Positions 11,346 to 22,649 of a DNA stretch of 64,000 bases are shown here, in pieces; position 1 is the stretch's first letter, and every line of letters begins with the position of its first letter. The stretch comes from Reticulitermes speratus (lineage: Eukaryota > Arthropoda > Insecta > Blattodea > Rhinotermitidae): NCBI GenBank assembly GCA_021186555.1, contig JAJKFL010000427.1, positions 23,051,238 through 23,115,237 of the forward strand, in the 5' to 3' direction. Made by a program: the position numbers and the translations under genes. The notes under the pieces were generated by a model. The model had not been told where the DNA came from. It was given only the letters and a program-made list of their open reading frames with translations, and made no database searches.

Positions 11346-11837
11346 TCGCATTCAGTAAGACCTGATTCCTCAGCATTGGCATAGATAGGATTGCCACAGA
11401 CCCCCGTGACATGGGGTGCACCACCAGACATTACAGAATACTAAAATTTGTCATGGGTTCTTTCAGGCTGCATTTTGTTCTTCTGACAGGATTCCTGTTG
11501 TGAGATGTGGGAGAAACTTTGCTAACAATTATGGGGGGTCCCCAAACGGTTATCTAAGCCACTGATTCTCAGCAACATTGCAGTGAAAATCTCAAATCTT
11601 GTGAGATGCAGTTTGTTTCCTTTCAGATAAGAAATTAAACTTTTAAGTGTTGTTTGTATGAATTTCTGGATTCAGAGGGTTAAAACATTCTAATCTAAAA
11701 CATGAAGTGGCTGGAACATATGAAGGTTTGTAGGGTACTGAAGTGGTGGGGCTGAGAATTTATTTATAAATTCACCACTTATATAAAAGTTCAGAATTTA
11801 TGTAGTGTTTATTTGTGGAAATAATTATGAATCAGGC

Positions 11838-11905
11838 TGATCTGGGAGCCTCAACCTCCTGGAACTCTAGGGGCCTGTCCAGGCCTGTACAGGGACGACT
11901 TTACG
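11838..11905 (+). mobile_element. SINE family B, 3' end fragment
   Basis: 'ctgggagcctcaacctcctg' and 'gcctgtccaggcctgta' match the 3' end of the full family B copy at 59851-60147. The tRNA head is missing. Confidence 0.55.
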
Positions 11906-12049
11906 TTTATTCACTGACATACCACAGTGTTGTTAAATCAGTAGGCACTCTTCATCCTGATGATGTCATGTCAGGCATAGTGTAACAAACGAAAACAAAT
12001 ACAGTGACAAATACAGGAGTCGTATTAGACAGGGAATAGTGCTTATGTA

Positions 12050-12437
12050 CAGTGTGTCCACAAAGTCCCTTCGGGGTTTTGAAAAATTGTGGCACACAAA
12101 CAAATTGAGCTAGCCACATGCGGTTTGTGGCAGATTACAGTGAAACTCTGGAAGTTTTTTACTGACCTCAGTAGACCTCGATGTGGGCTGCCTTGGTAGC
12201 ACAGAGAACGTCCAGACGATATTCGAGCTCTTGCCATGATCTGTGGAGCATGTACGCTGGAATGGCCGAGATCGAATTCCTGATACGGGTCTTCAGGTCA
12301 TCAAGTCATCTGTTGGCAGCAAAAAAAAAAAACTTCCAGAGTTTCACTGTAATCTGCCGCAAACCGCATGTTGCTAGCTCAATTTGTTTGCGCGCCACAA
12401 TTTTTCAAAACCCCGAAGGGACTTTGTGGACACACTG
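12050..12437 (-). mobile_element. Mariner/IS630-type MITE with 107-bp terminal inverted repeats
   Basis: A 388-bp element is bounded by TA on each side (12048-12049, 12438-12439). Its terminal inverted repeats of about 107 bp begin CAGTGTGTCCACAAAGTCCC. The arms differ at only a few positions, so the insertion is fairly young or gene-converted. Between them, on the minus strand (about 12306 to 12170), lies an open frame ending in a stop. It contains LKTRIRNSISAIP and SWQELEYRLDVLCATKAAH, typical of the C-terminal tail of insect mariner-like DDE transposases. It is thus an internal deletion derivative rather than a random foldback. Confidence 0.7.
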
Positions 12438-12837
12438 TATATGAAAACACATGATGATGCAACAGCAGTACTGTTGTTCATATTACTGAATGCCCTTTTA
12501 CAACTTATTTAAACTTGTGACCACTGTGATGCATACACATTTCACATTACATTACATTAACAACAGTCTTTGAGGTTGCAGCATTATTTATTCAAGTACG
12601 AACAGCCTTGCAAACCTGGAACAAACCACTTGCTGTAGCAACTCACAACCTGATGTAAAGCTGTAGTTCCGCTTTTGCATCAGCCCATCTGTTATCATAC
12701 TATGCAATTGTATTCATGTATCAAGTCCTTGCAAGTGAACTGGAAGGTTAAAAATTCTTACAGAGCTATTAACATGGCAGTTTTGAGCTGAAGAGTTTGT
12801 TCAGAGTATCATTGGAGCTGTGTTTTTATTTCTACAG

Positions 12838-13012
12838 GACCACAAGAAGAATGTGTCATTTAAGAGGCAGAAATACCACTCTGTGTATGAATATCCTCGT
12901 GAGACTAGTGATTCAGACAGTGAGGGGTTTGACTCTCCAACACACCAGCATTGGAATAGTCTTGTGTTGCAGTCAGCGCAGCAGCCACAAGTGGACTACT
13001 CCAGCTTTGCAG
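12838..13012 (+). CDS. Host gene exon e with PP1-docking-like KNVSF motif
   Basis: The acceptor TATTTCTACAG ends at 12837 and the donor GTTTGC starts at 13013. The exon is 175 bp, phase 0 in and phase 1 out. It starts DHKKNVSFKRQKYHSVYEYP and continues with a Ser/Asp-rich stretch ending in VDYSSFA. KNVSF fits the [K/R]xVxF consensus for docking of protein phosphatase 1, and LMTK family tails are known to bind PP1 through such a motif. That is the main reason for suggesting an LMTK relation. The donor is weak (GTTTGC) but its phase matches the next exon. Confidence 0.65.
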
Positions 13013-13366
13013 GTTTGCGCCTTTTAATAATAATAAAGAGAAAGGTACTGTCAGTCACAACTAATGATGTTTATTAAATATATGGGAAGTATTCTTACAA
13101 TATGTTTCAGCCAAAATGGGCCATGGTCAAGTAACACATATACTAAAATGTACTAAGAAGAATTAATGCACAAGTTTTTTGAATTGAAATGAGTTCTTAT
13201 TTTACAATGAACCGTTTTATATTAAAGGATAATAGGGCGTATGTAGATGTCCGTTATATTGCAGACATTGTAGAAAGTAGAGAAGAGGATTTTTCTCTGA
13301 GAAATCTGTTGATTTTGAACTGTTGTAATCGAGGTCAATCTGATAGATGAAATGTGTATAGGATGA

Positions 13367-13660
13367 CACATTTTTTTTAGTGTAGGGCCTTGTAGCAGTC
13401 GCTACAAATGCACCGCAGCCTAAAGGCTTATTATGCAGCCCTGTGGTGAAGATGATGAAGTTTTTTTTCTGTTTTTTCCATTTAATGGAGCACCAGTGGA
13501 ATGACAAATGAAATTGACAGGCGAAAACTGAAGTACTCGGGGGAAAAACCTGTCCCAGTGCCACTTTGTCCACCACATATCCCACATGGACGACTCGGGA
13601 TCGAACCCGGGCCTCCGCGGTGAGAGGCCGGCGAATAACCGCCTGAGCCATGGCACCGCC
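13367..13660 (-). mobile_element. SINE family E (tRNA-derived), antisense
   Basis: Read on the minus strand from 13660, a tRNA-like head 'gccatggctcaggcggttat' carries the B box 'gggttcgatcccgagt'. A body and a short A-rich end follow. The insert is flanked by the direct repeat TAGGATGA at 13359-13366 and 13661-13668, its target duplication. Confidence 0.75.
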
Positions 13661-14014
13661 TAGGATGAGGCTTAGTTTTTATATATCCTTCAACTGAGCT
13701 AAGTTGTGGGTTCTGTATTGTAAACAGTTTTTTTTTTTTTTTTTAGATAAGAGGTGTGGAATTCAGGTGAAATGCTGACTGGATGATGATTATATTTTGC
13801 AGGAAGTTGGAATTATATTCATTGTTGGTTTTATATATTACAGTTTTTGAAGTGAATAACCTGAATAATTGAGAAATTTATGTGTGGATTGAGGATTCTT
13901 GATGAACCGTATAGTTTGGTGCTGAAGAAATGCTGTGTGCCTTTTACCCAATGAATTTAACCATTTGCTGCAGCATTTAAATTTGTTGCATTATGATACC
14001 ATCTGGTCAGTCAA

Positions 14015-14219
14015 CCTTTTAAAGACATACGTGAATTACGTAGGAAAACAGCACTAGAAATGAATTGTATATATTTCGGCAATAAGGAAATTTACTGCAT
14101 TTTTAAGACATGCTGCATAATCTGTGTTTTATTTTGCACAAATTGTTGTTATTTTATAATAATATGTTTTTCACAAACCATGCAGTAAAATTTAAATATC
14201 CACCGCGGTAGGATAAAGG
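14015..14219 (+). mobile_element. piggyBac-like MITE, copy 4
   Basis: It starts 'ccttttaaagacatac' and ends 'ggataaagg', and is the same family as 443-672. Flanks are no longer exact TTAA. Confidence 0.5.
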
Positions 14220-14493
14220 ATAATGCAACAGGCACTAAACTCATAAGGCTGCTAGAATGTGACACTATGCTGTTCAGTAGATGGGTACCAGTGAAACATT
14301 TATTTATCTACTAGAGGGTATGATGTCATGTCGCAGAATACCCTAGGTTTAATATTCACTACCATGAAAAATTGAAATCTCTAAAGCACTAAGAATGTTT
14401 GCATTCTCCATTGGAGTACACTTGAGATGTTAGGCATGGCAGGAGATATTTAATGTTACATTTTACGACAGCAGTTCAAATATATTGGCCCTT

Positions 14494-14913
14494 CAATATA
14501 GTCTTCTCGGGTGACCAGCTGTGGCAACTGGTTTAAATACAACGTTTCGGGGACTGGCTCCAACCCCATCCTCAGGCAGAACTGATTTAACCCACTGCTC
14601 GCCTGTCCCATGTTTTTCTACCTGCCGAGGCAGGGAGAATCAGACCAGCTCTAAGTGCCCAACACATTAAGTCAGTGGGTGGGTTGTTTACTGTTGTGCT
14701 CTCAAACCTCGCTGCGAGGTCCTTATCAGACGTAGTACGGGCTGCCAGGCTTGGCTCAGTATGTAACCGCCATCCCTGTTGATGTTGTCCGGATGTAATT
14801 TTATTTCAATTGCTTCCTTTATTATGCGGTCCATGTGGTCCATGTATCCCTTTGTCCTGGCTAATCGCCTGAGAAGACTATATTGAATCATGTCGCCGCG
14901 AAAGTTTTAAAAC
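14494..14913 (-). mobile_element. Truncated Penelope-like element inserted next to a splice acceptor
   Basis: The 420-bp insert is bracketed by a 14-bp direct repeat, ATATATTGGCCCTT (14480-14493 and 14914-14927). On the minus strand, 14891-14688 reads a peptide with LARTKGYMDHMDRIIKEAIE and NINRDGGYILSQAW. This pattern is typical of the C-terminal endonuclease-linked region of Penelope-like elements. Further along the minus strand (about 14575-14540) is a hammerhead-like core, CTGAGGA, a GGGG/CCCC stem and GAAAC. The ends 'caatatagtcttctc' and 'gagaagactatattg' are inverted. Confidence 0.65.
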
Positions 14914-14933
14914 ATATATTGGCCCTTGCACAG

Positions 14934-15062
14934 ACTGGGAGCTGCTGGATGGTGACATCGTGCCAGACACAGATATGGACCAAGATGTCCCCACAGAGAA
15001 CACTGCGCAGCAGCAGCTGGACTTCTACAAGCTAAGCAGTGTCGACTATGACTTCACTAATG
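14934..15062 (+). CDS. Host gene exon f
   Basis: The acceptor TTGGCCCTTGCACAG ends at 14933 and the donor GTCAGT starts at 15063. The exon is 129 bp, phase 1 in and phase 1 out. With the split Asp codon it reads DWELLDGDIVPDTDMDQDVP and ends in DFYKLSSVDYDFTN. The acceptor tract includes the right target duplication of the Penelope-like insert, so the native branch region is now about 440 bp away or has been replaced. Confidence 0.65.
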
Positions 15063-15094
15063 GTCAGTGCATCTACGAATATTTATAACCACAT

Positions 15095-15860
15095 TTCAGG
15101 TACTACATTTGTGTTCCTGTGGAGGACCTTCTAAAATCACCGTCCACCCATTCGTGCATAGCAGCTTGAGAACCACCAAGCATTATCTTCATGAAATTTG
15201 ACATTGGGGTATTTTATGAGAAAGTGTTGAGTCCTCTCATTTTTGTTTAAAACTGGACAAACGTTACAGACACTTTACGTAAAGATCTACAGTTAACTCC
15301 TGGTCATCTAACTCTGAATCAGCTGACCCACACATTAACCAATCTGCCCTTCTGAACCTCCAAAGCAATTACTGGATTACGATTCCAAATTATTTTTGTG
15401 CAAAGATGTGAATTTAACCTTTAGATGCTGAGTTAGTTCATAAAATTGGGCCACAAACACTTACTTCCATAGGCCATCGCAATTCATCTCTTCTCTTCAA
15501 CACTGTTACTGACAGTGTTGGAAAATGAAGTACATACAAGTTTCAGTGACACCAAACTGTGCGATTCAGGAAGAAGCAAGGGATAGTATGGCAATAGAAC
15601 ATAGCAGATATTTGAACCACCCAATTTGCAGTATAAACACCAAAAGTATGCATTTTAACTAGATTCTGATAACTGCGCCGTGTCCTTTTACTTACTTCTG
15701 CTGTACGTAATGACACTGGTGAAGTCATAATGGAGTTGATACTAAGCCAAATACAGTAAAAGCTGTGAAATCCACCATAGTATTATCTGGAAAGGTCTGT
15801 TAACTGAAAGTTGACTAAGAGGTCCATTACATTTCTCTGTTCCATCAACTGGCCCCACCT
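15095..15860. other. Intronic stretch, possible degraded repeat
   Basis: 'cttcatgaaatttgacattg' near 15190 resembles the 'catgagatttggtact' block of dispersed repeat R1, so part of this is probably old transposon. No exon seen. Confidence 0.4.
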
Positions 15861-16039
15861 AGCACTGATTATGTTGTGTGCTTCGCCTTTTTTTTGGACT
15901 ATATATGCACGCACACACCATGTTATATGAGTGGTGATGACAGGGGAATAGAAAGTGTGTGGAGAGGGGAGAGCAGGACAGGATATGAAGTGACATTAAA
16001 TGGTTATGGCTGTCCTTGATGTTGATAGGTATGTTAAGG

Positions 16040-16415
16040 TGCACATTGGGTCATTCATTCATTCATTCATTCTTTCATTCTGTAGTCAGTGTTACAACAG
16101 GTCTGTAGCGTCTTCCAAAGCGAGTTCTCCACAGGGTGCGATCTAGTGCTTCCTCTTTCAATTTCCAGTATCTTCTCTTTTCCTTAAGGTCGTCCAGTAG
16201 CTGCTTACGCCTTCATCCTCTGCTTCCCGTCATTTCTGTCCTTCCCTCTAACTTTCCTTCAATCACGTGTTTTAGAAGGCAGTTTCTACGCAGGATGTGA
16301 CAAATCCAGTTAGCCTTCCTTCTTTTTGTTGTGTGTAGGATATTCCTCTCCTTCTTGACTCTGTGTAATACTTCTTAATATCTCACACAATCGGTCCAAC
16401 TGATCTTCTCCATTC
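16040..16415 (-). mobile_element. 5'-truncated LINE, C-terminal fragment with (GAAT)n tail
   Basis: The minus strand from 16415 reads MEKISWTDCVRY, a stop, then EVLHRVKKERNILHTTKRRK and QLLDDLKEKRRYWKLKEEAL. This is the characteristic end of insect LINE reverse transcriptase ORFs. The fragment ends in a (GAAT)n tail at 16045-16070, as expected of a LINE 3' end. It carries stops and is dead. It lies in the intron before the last exon. Confidence 0.7.
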
Positions 16416-16660
16416 ACATTGGGTATAACATTCTAATATACAGAAAATTATGATATCTAACATCCCTTTTGTCCTGGAGGCACCGGATGTCAGCACTTTT
16501 ACTGTAATTTTGTATCCTTTGTTGTCTGCTATGAACATTTTAGTTTTTAGTTTGTATGGAGGGCTTACCACTTATTTAATGCTTGAGGGGAGGAACATCC
16601 CCCTCCCCCCGTCTGTATGTTCCACTGCCAATGATATATGTACGATGCTTGCCTCCACAG

Positions 16661-17523
16661 GAATGATATCAGAAGATGGTGAGTTTTACATCAGCAGTTC
16701 TGCCCGTCCATTTCAGTTCCCAGGTGGGAGTAATGATGTACTAACCAGTGGCAGTCAGTTCTTCCCCGGTCAGCTATATCACATGGACAGTAAATGCAAA
16801 CCGGCTGACATCACAGTGGACTTCGTGACGCCAGACAGTGGTATCATTGACGTCACTTTGACGGACAAGCTCTCGGCTTTGGAAACTGGTGTAGACTCTT
16901 ATGATGATGACATTGATACCAGTCCCTCTAGTATGTCTAGGTTTGTTGTAAGTTTTAGTGATCGTCAGTTGAGTAGTCATAGTTCAGACAGGATCAAACA
17001 AGGTGTGTGGGAAGATGAAGTTGACTGTGGTAAATTTGGGGTAGATGAAACATCTGTATCACAAGGGAAGGTTTGCATGGAATCTGTGAAACTACAGGAA
17101 TTACCTTGTACAGATATATTGGAATTAGCAAAAACAGCTGATCCCACCAACGCAGTGATGAGTACATCAGTTACAAGTGAAGTGAGTTTCAGTGCAAAGC
17201 CTGTATCTACTTCTGTAGGAGCTGATAAAGACAGTGAACCTGTATCGCAGTCCCCATCCTCACCCTTATCTCCATCAGGATTAGGAGAACTGCGGCATAC
17301 AAGGGATCGTTTGAAACTGGATTTGCCGGTCTCTAGCACAGCATTTGTTCTAGACCCCCCAGCACTTGGGAAGAGACGGTCTGTGGAAACAGTGAAAGGT
17401 GAAGCATCATTGCTGGACAGTGGGGAAGAAACAGAGGATAGCGGCATTGAGTCAAGCAACGGGGTCGTGACATCACTGACCCGGGAAGTGAAATTTCCTA
17501 CAGAGGATACCAGAAAGACATAA
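16661..17523 (+). CDS. Host gene last exon g, with stop
   Basis: The acceptor GCTTGCCTCCACAG ends at 16660, phase 1, completing Gly. About 286 codons follow to TAA at 17521-17523. It reads GMISEDGEFYISSSARPFQF at the start, is rich in Ser, Thr, Asp and Glu, has SPSSPLSPSG (possible proline-directed phosphorylation) and ends with LLDSGEETEDSGIESS and a basic tail. No folded domain or membrane segment is evident. The frame is open upstream to 16450, but that part lies before the acceptor and partly overlaps LINE-like sequence, so it is intron. The whole seven-exon tail is about 489 residues. An LMTK-type kinase tail is a guess; the family is not proven. Confidence 0.75.
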
Positions 17524-17889
17524 ATTTTTGATGCTGTTATATACCATGAGATAATAACTAACAGTGAAGTCACTTGTACTAAATAGCAGAGCACACAAAT
17601 GTCAATTGTATTAGACAGTTTATTGTTACACAGATATTTGTGTGGGGAAAGGTAAGTTAGATTTAGTACAAGATGAAAACTGTTGTAGCTGTTTCTTGCC
17701 CTAGCATTAATTAGTGCTAGATGTTGGAATTGGTTTGATCTCTGACACAGATCCTGTCATGCGTGAATGGTTGGAGAGCTTTCGCTAAGGAAACAAACTG
17801 AGCACTCTGTATTGTAGCTTTCTAAACTACACATGTGTGAAGAAGGGAATCACAGGTTTGGCTTTAGTAGGCACTGCACATTCATACTG
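17524..17889 (+). other. Probable 3' UTR of host gene
   Basis: Sequence after the stop with no open frame. The first AATAAA (17902-17907) is created where the target duplication meets the SINE inserted at 17906. Whether this or a later signal ends the transcript cannot be told. Confidence 0.45.
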
Positions 17890-17905
17890 TCCTTTTAGCT
17901 AAATA

Positions 17906-18180
17906 AAGAGTACATTTCACCCTAGAACATGCCATGAAGGCACAGTGGGGGAGCAGAGATATAGCTCTACTCTTTTTTAACCTTGACATGGGGGTGGGCA
18001 GTTAACGCCATGCCCTGACCGCTTTATCCCATGGGAAGACCCTATACCCATTGTACAGGGGGCTGGATGGGCCCCAGGGCCAGTCTAGACGGACACAGAT
18101 AAATCTCGCCTGCACTGGGATTCCAACCCCAAACCGTCCAGCACGTAGCGAGTAGCTATTCTGACTACGCTATCCCGGCC
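17906..18180 (-). mobile_element. SINE family C, full copy with 16-bp target duplication
   Basis: The 275-bp element is flanked by TCCTTTTAGCTAAATA at 17890-17905 and 18181-18196. On the minus strand the tRNA-like head starts 'ggccgggatagcgtagtca'. The body is the same as at 866-1138 and in the U2 spacers. The perfect 16-bp duplication sets the family's ends exactly and shows LINE-type retroposition. Confidence 0.85.
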
Positions 18181-18199
18181 TCCTTTTAGCTAAATACCA

Positions 18200-21100
18200 T
18201 AGAATAATGAACTGGATTTTAACTTCAGTATTGCTACAACACACATTTACCTCCCCAGACTGTAAGCTCAGATTTTGCCTTATTATTTGGCAGCTTGTTA
18301 TTTCACTGAGTTGTATGTTAACACAGGTAGCTGAGGAACTGCAGTCTGTGTATGAAAGCAGCACTGCCCTCGCATGTTATAGCCTCTCAGATTATTAGTA
18401 AGTTAAGGTTAGAGTCTCTGCTGGGTTATGGCACTGTGTAGGTTGTGGGCAGGTACCGGTATTTCAGAGGAACTTACTGCCTCCATCTCTCAGGTGGAAG
18501 AAACTCTGCTGGATGGAGTTAGTTACTAAGTTCAACAAGATTTGGGCTTTTTGTGGCAGTGAGTGTGAAGATTATTTTCTGTTGACATGTGATGCTATGT
18601 AGTCATGTACATATGTGCTGCATTTCGGAGGAACATGCTGGTTTCATCAAGGTAGATGTTCTGTGCCAGACTACGCAGCATCACATCCCTTGATTCCGTA
18701 ACTAGTAAGTTAGCAACTCAAAAGTCTGTGGACACTGTTGAAGCGAAACACAATATGTTACACCATATGAGTACAGAAACTCCCTGCAGCCATCTAGACC
18801 ATGTGTCTCCAAGCTGTGGCCCACAGCCATATTTGTAAATTATGAATGTACTATAAAAATTACACAGTAATTTAGACCGTTAAGTGTACCACTTATTGTG
18901 ATTTTTATATGTGCAGCCTGCGAACCAGCCCATAATGACAGTTGTGGCCCTTTGATGAAAGAAAAAAGGTTGAGTGAACTTGATCTAGACCTTATAAGCT
19001 GCTATACAGTATACAAGTTCCAATGAATGCTTTATTAACAGTTGTATGAAAAATCTCTTGTGCCTCTAGATGGAGGCAGCAGGTTCCTCTTAAATAATGA
19101 TACTAAGTACAAACTACATGATGTCATATACCAGTGGCCCATAATCAACCCATTAAAGATGAAACGTATCTGTTTTATATAAGGACTCAGTGCGTACCGT
19201 GCAGTCAACATTGTCCACCTCAGTTATACAAAACCAATCTGTTGATATTATAAGGTAAAAGTCACTGCTTGTTCTGAGATCCAGTGTGAGCACCATGTAG
19301 AATTTTTGAATGACCTGGTGGTATGTAAAGTAACCGCTAAGCTCTTAAAGGTTAAATCTTCTTAGTGGTTAGAAACCTGCCAGTCAATTGGAGCTCGAAT
19401 TGTAATATCCTGTTGAACATGAGAAAAATCTATTTGAGAACACTATGACTGTGACTGTTAAAGAGGTCAGGGCAGTTAATTTAAAAAGAAATTCAGTGGT
19501 GTTGTGATAACTGATGGTATGACTGTTGAAGAGTGATTATGCCAATTGGTTTACCTCTCGCCACGCGACAGACCTTTGTATGACATACTACTAACAGCCA
19601 GCTACTGTCTTGTTTTAATACTAGAATGGTTATCATCACAATGCTGTTCTGTGTGCACTCCCATCCCAGTATCATGTGCTGCTTCTAAGGGGATGGAGAT
19701 CATGAAGTCAGAATAACTATGTGTGGAGGCATTAAAGAACATAGAATTTCTGTGGTAGCAAATTCAGATACAACTGTGGTGGTGTTCCATTGGTATGTTG
19801 TACTCATACATTAGTAATTCACAATGTGGTGTTGCCTTACAGTGTGTTGCAGTTTTGTTATTTATCATTCCTGTAACAGTGAAAAAGAAGTAGGCATAAT
19901 TTTAAACAGACCATAACATTGAGATTGCAGTACCCTTGGATGTGATGCTGAGTATTTTGTGTAAAAGGTACCAACATTTTGGAGTTTTCTGCATACATCT
20001 TCTAAACCCCCTCTTACACTGAACATGGAGGCAGCGGGCTTCTTAAAAATGTCGCTAGATGTTTACTGAGCTACATGCTGTCACATCTTGCTGCATTCAG
20101 AACCTAAAACGTGTGACAATACATTATGTGATGTCAAACACAGTAAAAATATATAAAACTCCATGAATCCAAAATTGTTGGAAATTCCTGTTTCATGTTT
20201 CTTGTATCTGGAAGACTGCCATATCGGTTCCTGTGAGCCATATCCAGCCACCAAACAAAGTGTGTGTTGCAATACTGTCTAGAATTATATTCAGCTTGGA
20301 CACTGGCTATTTTTACCAAGGCTTCTCTCAGTCCATCTAGGCAAATGCTGGGCTCCTCTTCTTTTAGGGTGTATTATCTCAGACAGTATTGGATTTAAAT
20401 AGTACATGGATTAGGCAGACTACAACTGCTTCCTTTCAAATCTGTTTGAATTGATCGTTTTTCAGTCCATTTGACACCTATATTGTGAAGTACTGACCGT
20501 TTCATAAAAGAAAAACTTGTATTTAGAATATTTAGAAGTGAAGGCAGTGTTATTGACTGAACAGACATTAGTCTGAATGAATTTGTTTGAAATTTAAGCA
20601 GTGATCAGCAGTGAAAAGACCTGGCAGGGATTGTCATACTATACCCACAGTTAAACCAAAAGGAGTTTTAATCATATTTGTGTCCGTACAGCCGACATTC
20701 AAGTACTTACGCCTTGCATTGTTCCCTCCCACAGCAGCTTATTAATACAGATGACGAACTCAGGCTGTAGGAATATTCTGATCCCCATGTAAAACATATC
20801 ACAGTTTTAGTACTGGCCAAGCTAGGGATCAGTGTAACATTGTTTGTCTGTCGTCAACTGATCAGTAGCTTGTCATCCATGTAAGTGTAGTAATGTTCAT
20901 GTTGTATAGTAAATAGTGTTCCTAAATATGTTTTGTAAATAGTAGCCATTTTGGGTGTGTCTTGTCTATAATTTTGTGTTCATTTTAGTGCAAGAGAGAG
21001 AAGTTTATCCTGTTGCTATGTTTTAGAGAAATTTGCATCTGCATAACAAATGAAAATGTATATGCTGTTACAAGTGGTGGTGTTACTATTGCAGTAGTTG

Positions 21101-21960
21101 CAATATGCAATCATTATGAACTTACACAACCATGGAAAGGGTAATGGCATGAAGTCTTTACTGTTTTTAAGTGATGTGTTAATACCGTTTTGTTAACATG
21201 ATTGTAGTTCATTGTTGCACCCTTTCTTGTTATGTTATTAAATCATTGTTGACAGAAGAAATATCCAGCTATGTACAGTTTGACATTTACTTATTGGATA
21301 TGTAAGTGACATTCAGTGTTTCATCTGTATTTACATATTTCCATATGTATTTTCTTTTCAAAGTAGCCAGCAAATGAAAATTTCATTTAATTATTTAATG
21401 TGAAAGTGATGGGACGTACTGTGCTTTCATTTTGTAATCTCATGATTCTTAGAATGGTATTGACAATTGTAATGACAAGTCACATGTTTAAGGACTGAAA
21501 ATATGTGTTGTTGTCAAATGAAACAAAAACATTCATGTTACTCTTAACATTGAATTTTTAGAATTTGCTTCGTAAGTTTTACTGGAGGTGAAAATGCAGT
21601 GAATTCTAGTTATGAGACAGTAACTACTAACTTTCCCATCTCGTAGATTTTCTTACACAAAATTTACAATTTTTTTTTTATATGCAGGGTTGGAATAACA
21701 GTATTTTCAAATTATTTTGGTAAGGTATTTCACACAGAATTAAACATTTGGTTCACTTAGTAGAATAATTCTTTTAATTACTGATTTATTAATATCCTGA
21801 TTCATATGCAGTATTCATGGCACGTCCTTTTCTAGTGACATGTGGTGATTCCAAATTGTCCCTGCACTTTCCTTATAATCAGTAACTCAGTTTGTGTGAT
21901 GCATCCTGAACCAACATTTTGTAATCTTAGGTGAAACATCCTCGTTGTGCTTCAGTCAAA
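18200..21960. other. Intergenic or long 3' UTR, no gene recognised
   Basis: No convincing coding exon. Degraded family P palindrome pieces are probable near 18600-18700 and 19950-20100. The rest is AT-rich and unremarkable. Confidence 0.45.
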
Positions 21961-21964
21961 TGTA

Positions 21965-22640
21965 TGTATATATTCCAAACCACCGTCATGCACAACAAAA
22001 TTCAAATTTACAGGTTACTACTTCCGGCGTATCAATTAAGACATCTTCAGACCTATTAAATATCAAAAACCATACCGAAACTTATACCTTCATGTGGGGT
22101 TGAGATCTCATACCCTACAGTATATGTCATAAAAACATTGTTTAAAATACATAAAGGTTACTGTAAAAATTGTAAGATGAATATAGAAAACTATAGTGTT
22201 AAATAAAGATGGTAGGCAGTTTATAATTGATACACAAGGCACACTTCAGTCTTTTATGTTTCTCGGTACTGGAATCATCAGTTTATATGAAGATGAGTTA
22301 GCCCATTGTTCATTACAGTTCTGACTTAATATGTATAATATTCCATGAATTTTTCTAAAATAGTGATTGTCTTCTTGCTGTTAGTTTCTTTATTTAAAAC
22401 TGTAGTGTTTTATATTCATCTTATTATTTTACACAACCTTTATGTATTTTAACAAAGTTTTTTGATATATACTGTAAGGATATGAGATCTCAACCCCATA
22501 TGAAGGTATAAATTTTTGAATGGTCCTTGATATTTAATAGGTCTGATGACGGCTTAATTGATAAGCCAAAACTAGTAACCTGTATATTTGTAAATTTTGT
22601 TGTGCATGATGGTGGTTTGGTATATTTATATATCCAACTT
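21965..22640. mobile_element. Large foldback with hammerhead-like sequence in each arm
   Basis: The arm at 21965-22230 recurs inverted at 22380-22640. Both contain 'gagatctca' plus 'aacccc', 'tatttaatag' and 'gcacaacaaaattcaa' or their complements. The right arm holds a near-complete hammerhead (22537-22583, plus strand). The left arm holds its diverged partner on the minus strand (about 22055-22012). The spacer is about 150 bp. No coding sequence. Confidence 0.65.
22537..22583 (+). ncRNA. Hammerhead ribozyme-like sequence with one broken core base
   Basis: Stem I ATAGGT pairs with ACCTGT (one G-T). The core is CTGATGA, then a single C, stem II GGCTT/AAGCC, then AAAAC where GAAAC is required, palindromic stem III ACTAGT, and cleavage triplet GTA before ACCTGT. 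The G to A change at the base called G12 should abolish cleavage. Confidence 0.5.
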
Positions 22641-22649
22641 TTTGTACCT

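Noticed and set aside
16450-16660. N-terminal extension of the last host exon (open from an ATG at 16450)
   Set aside because: A strong acceptor at 16660 with the correct phase, and a hydrophobic peptide unlike the rest, show this is intron. Its start overlaps LINE-like sequence.
16977-17594. 205-codon minus-strand frame
   Set aside because: It lies wholly opposite the last host exon, mirrors its Ser/Asp codons, and has no splice or family support.
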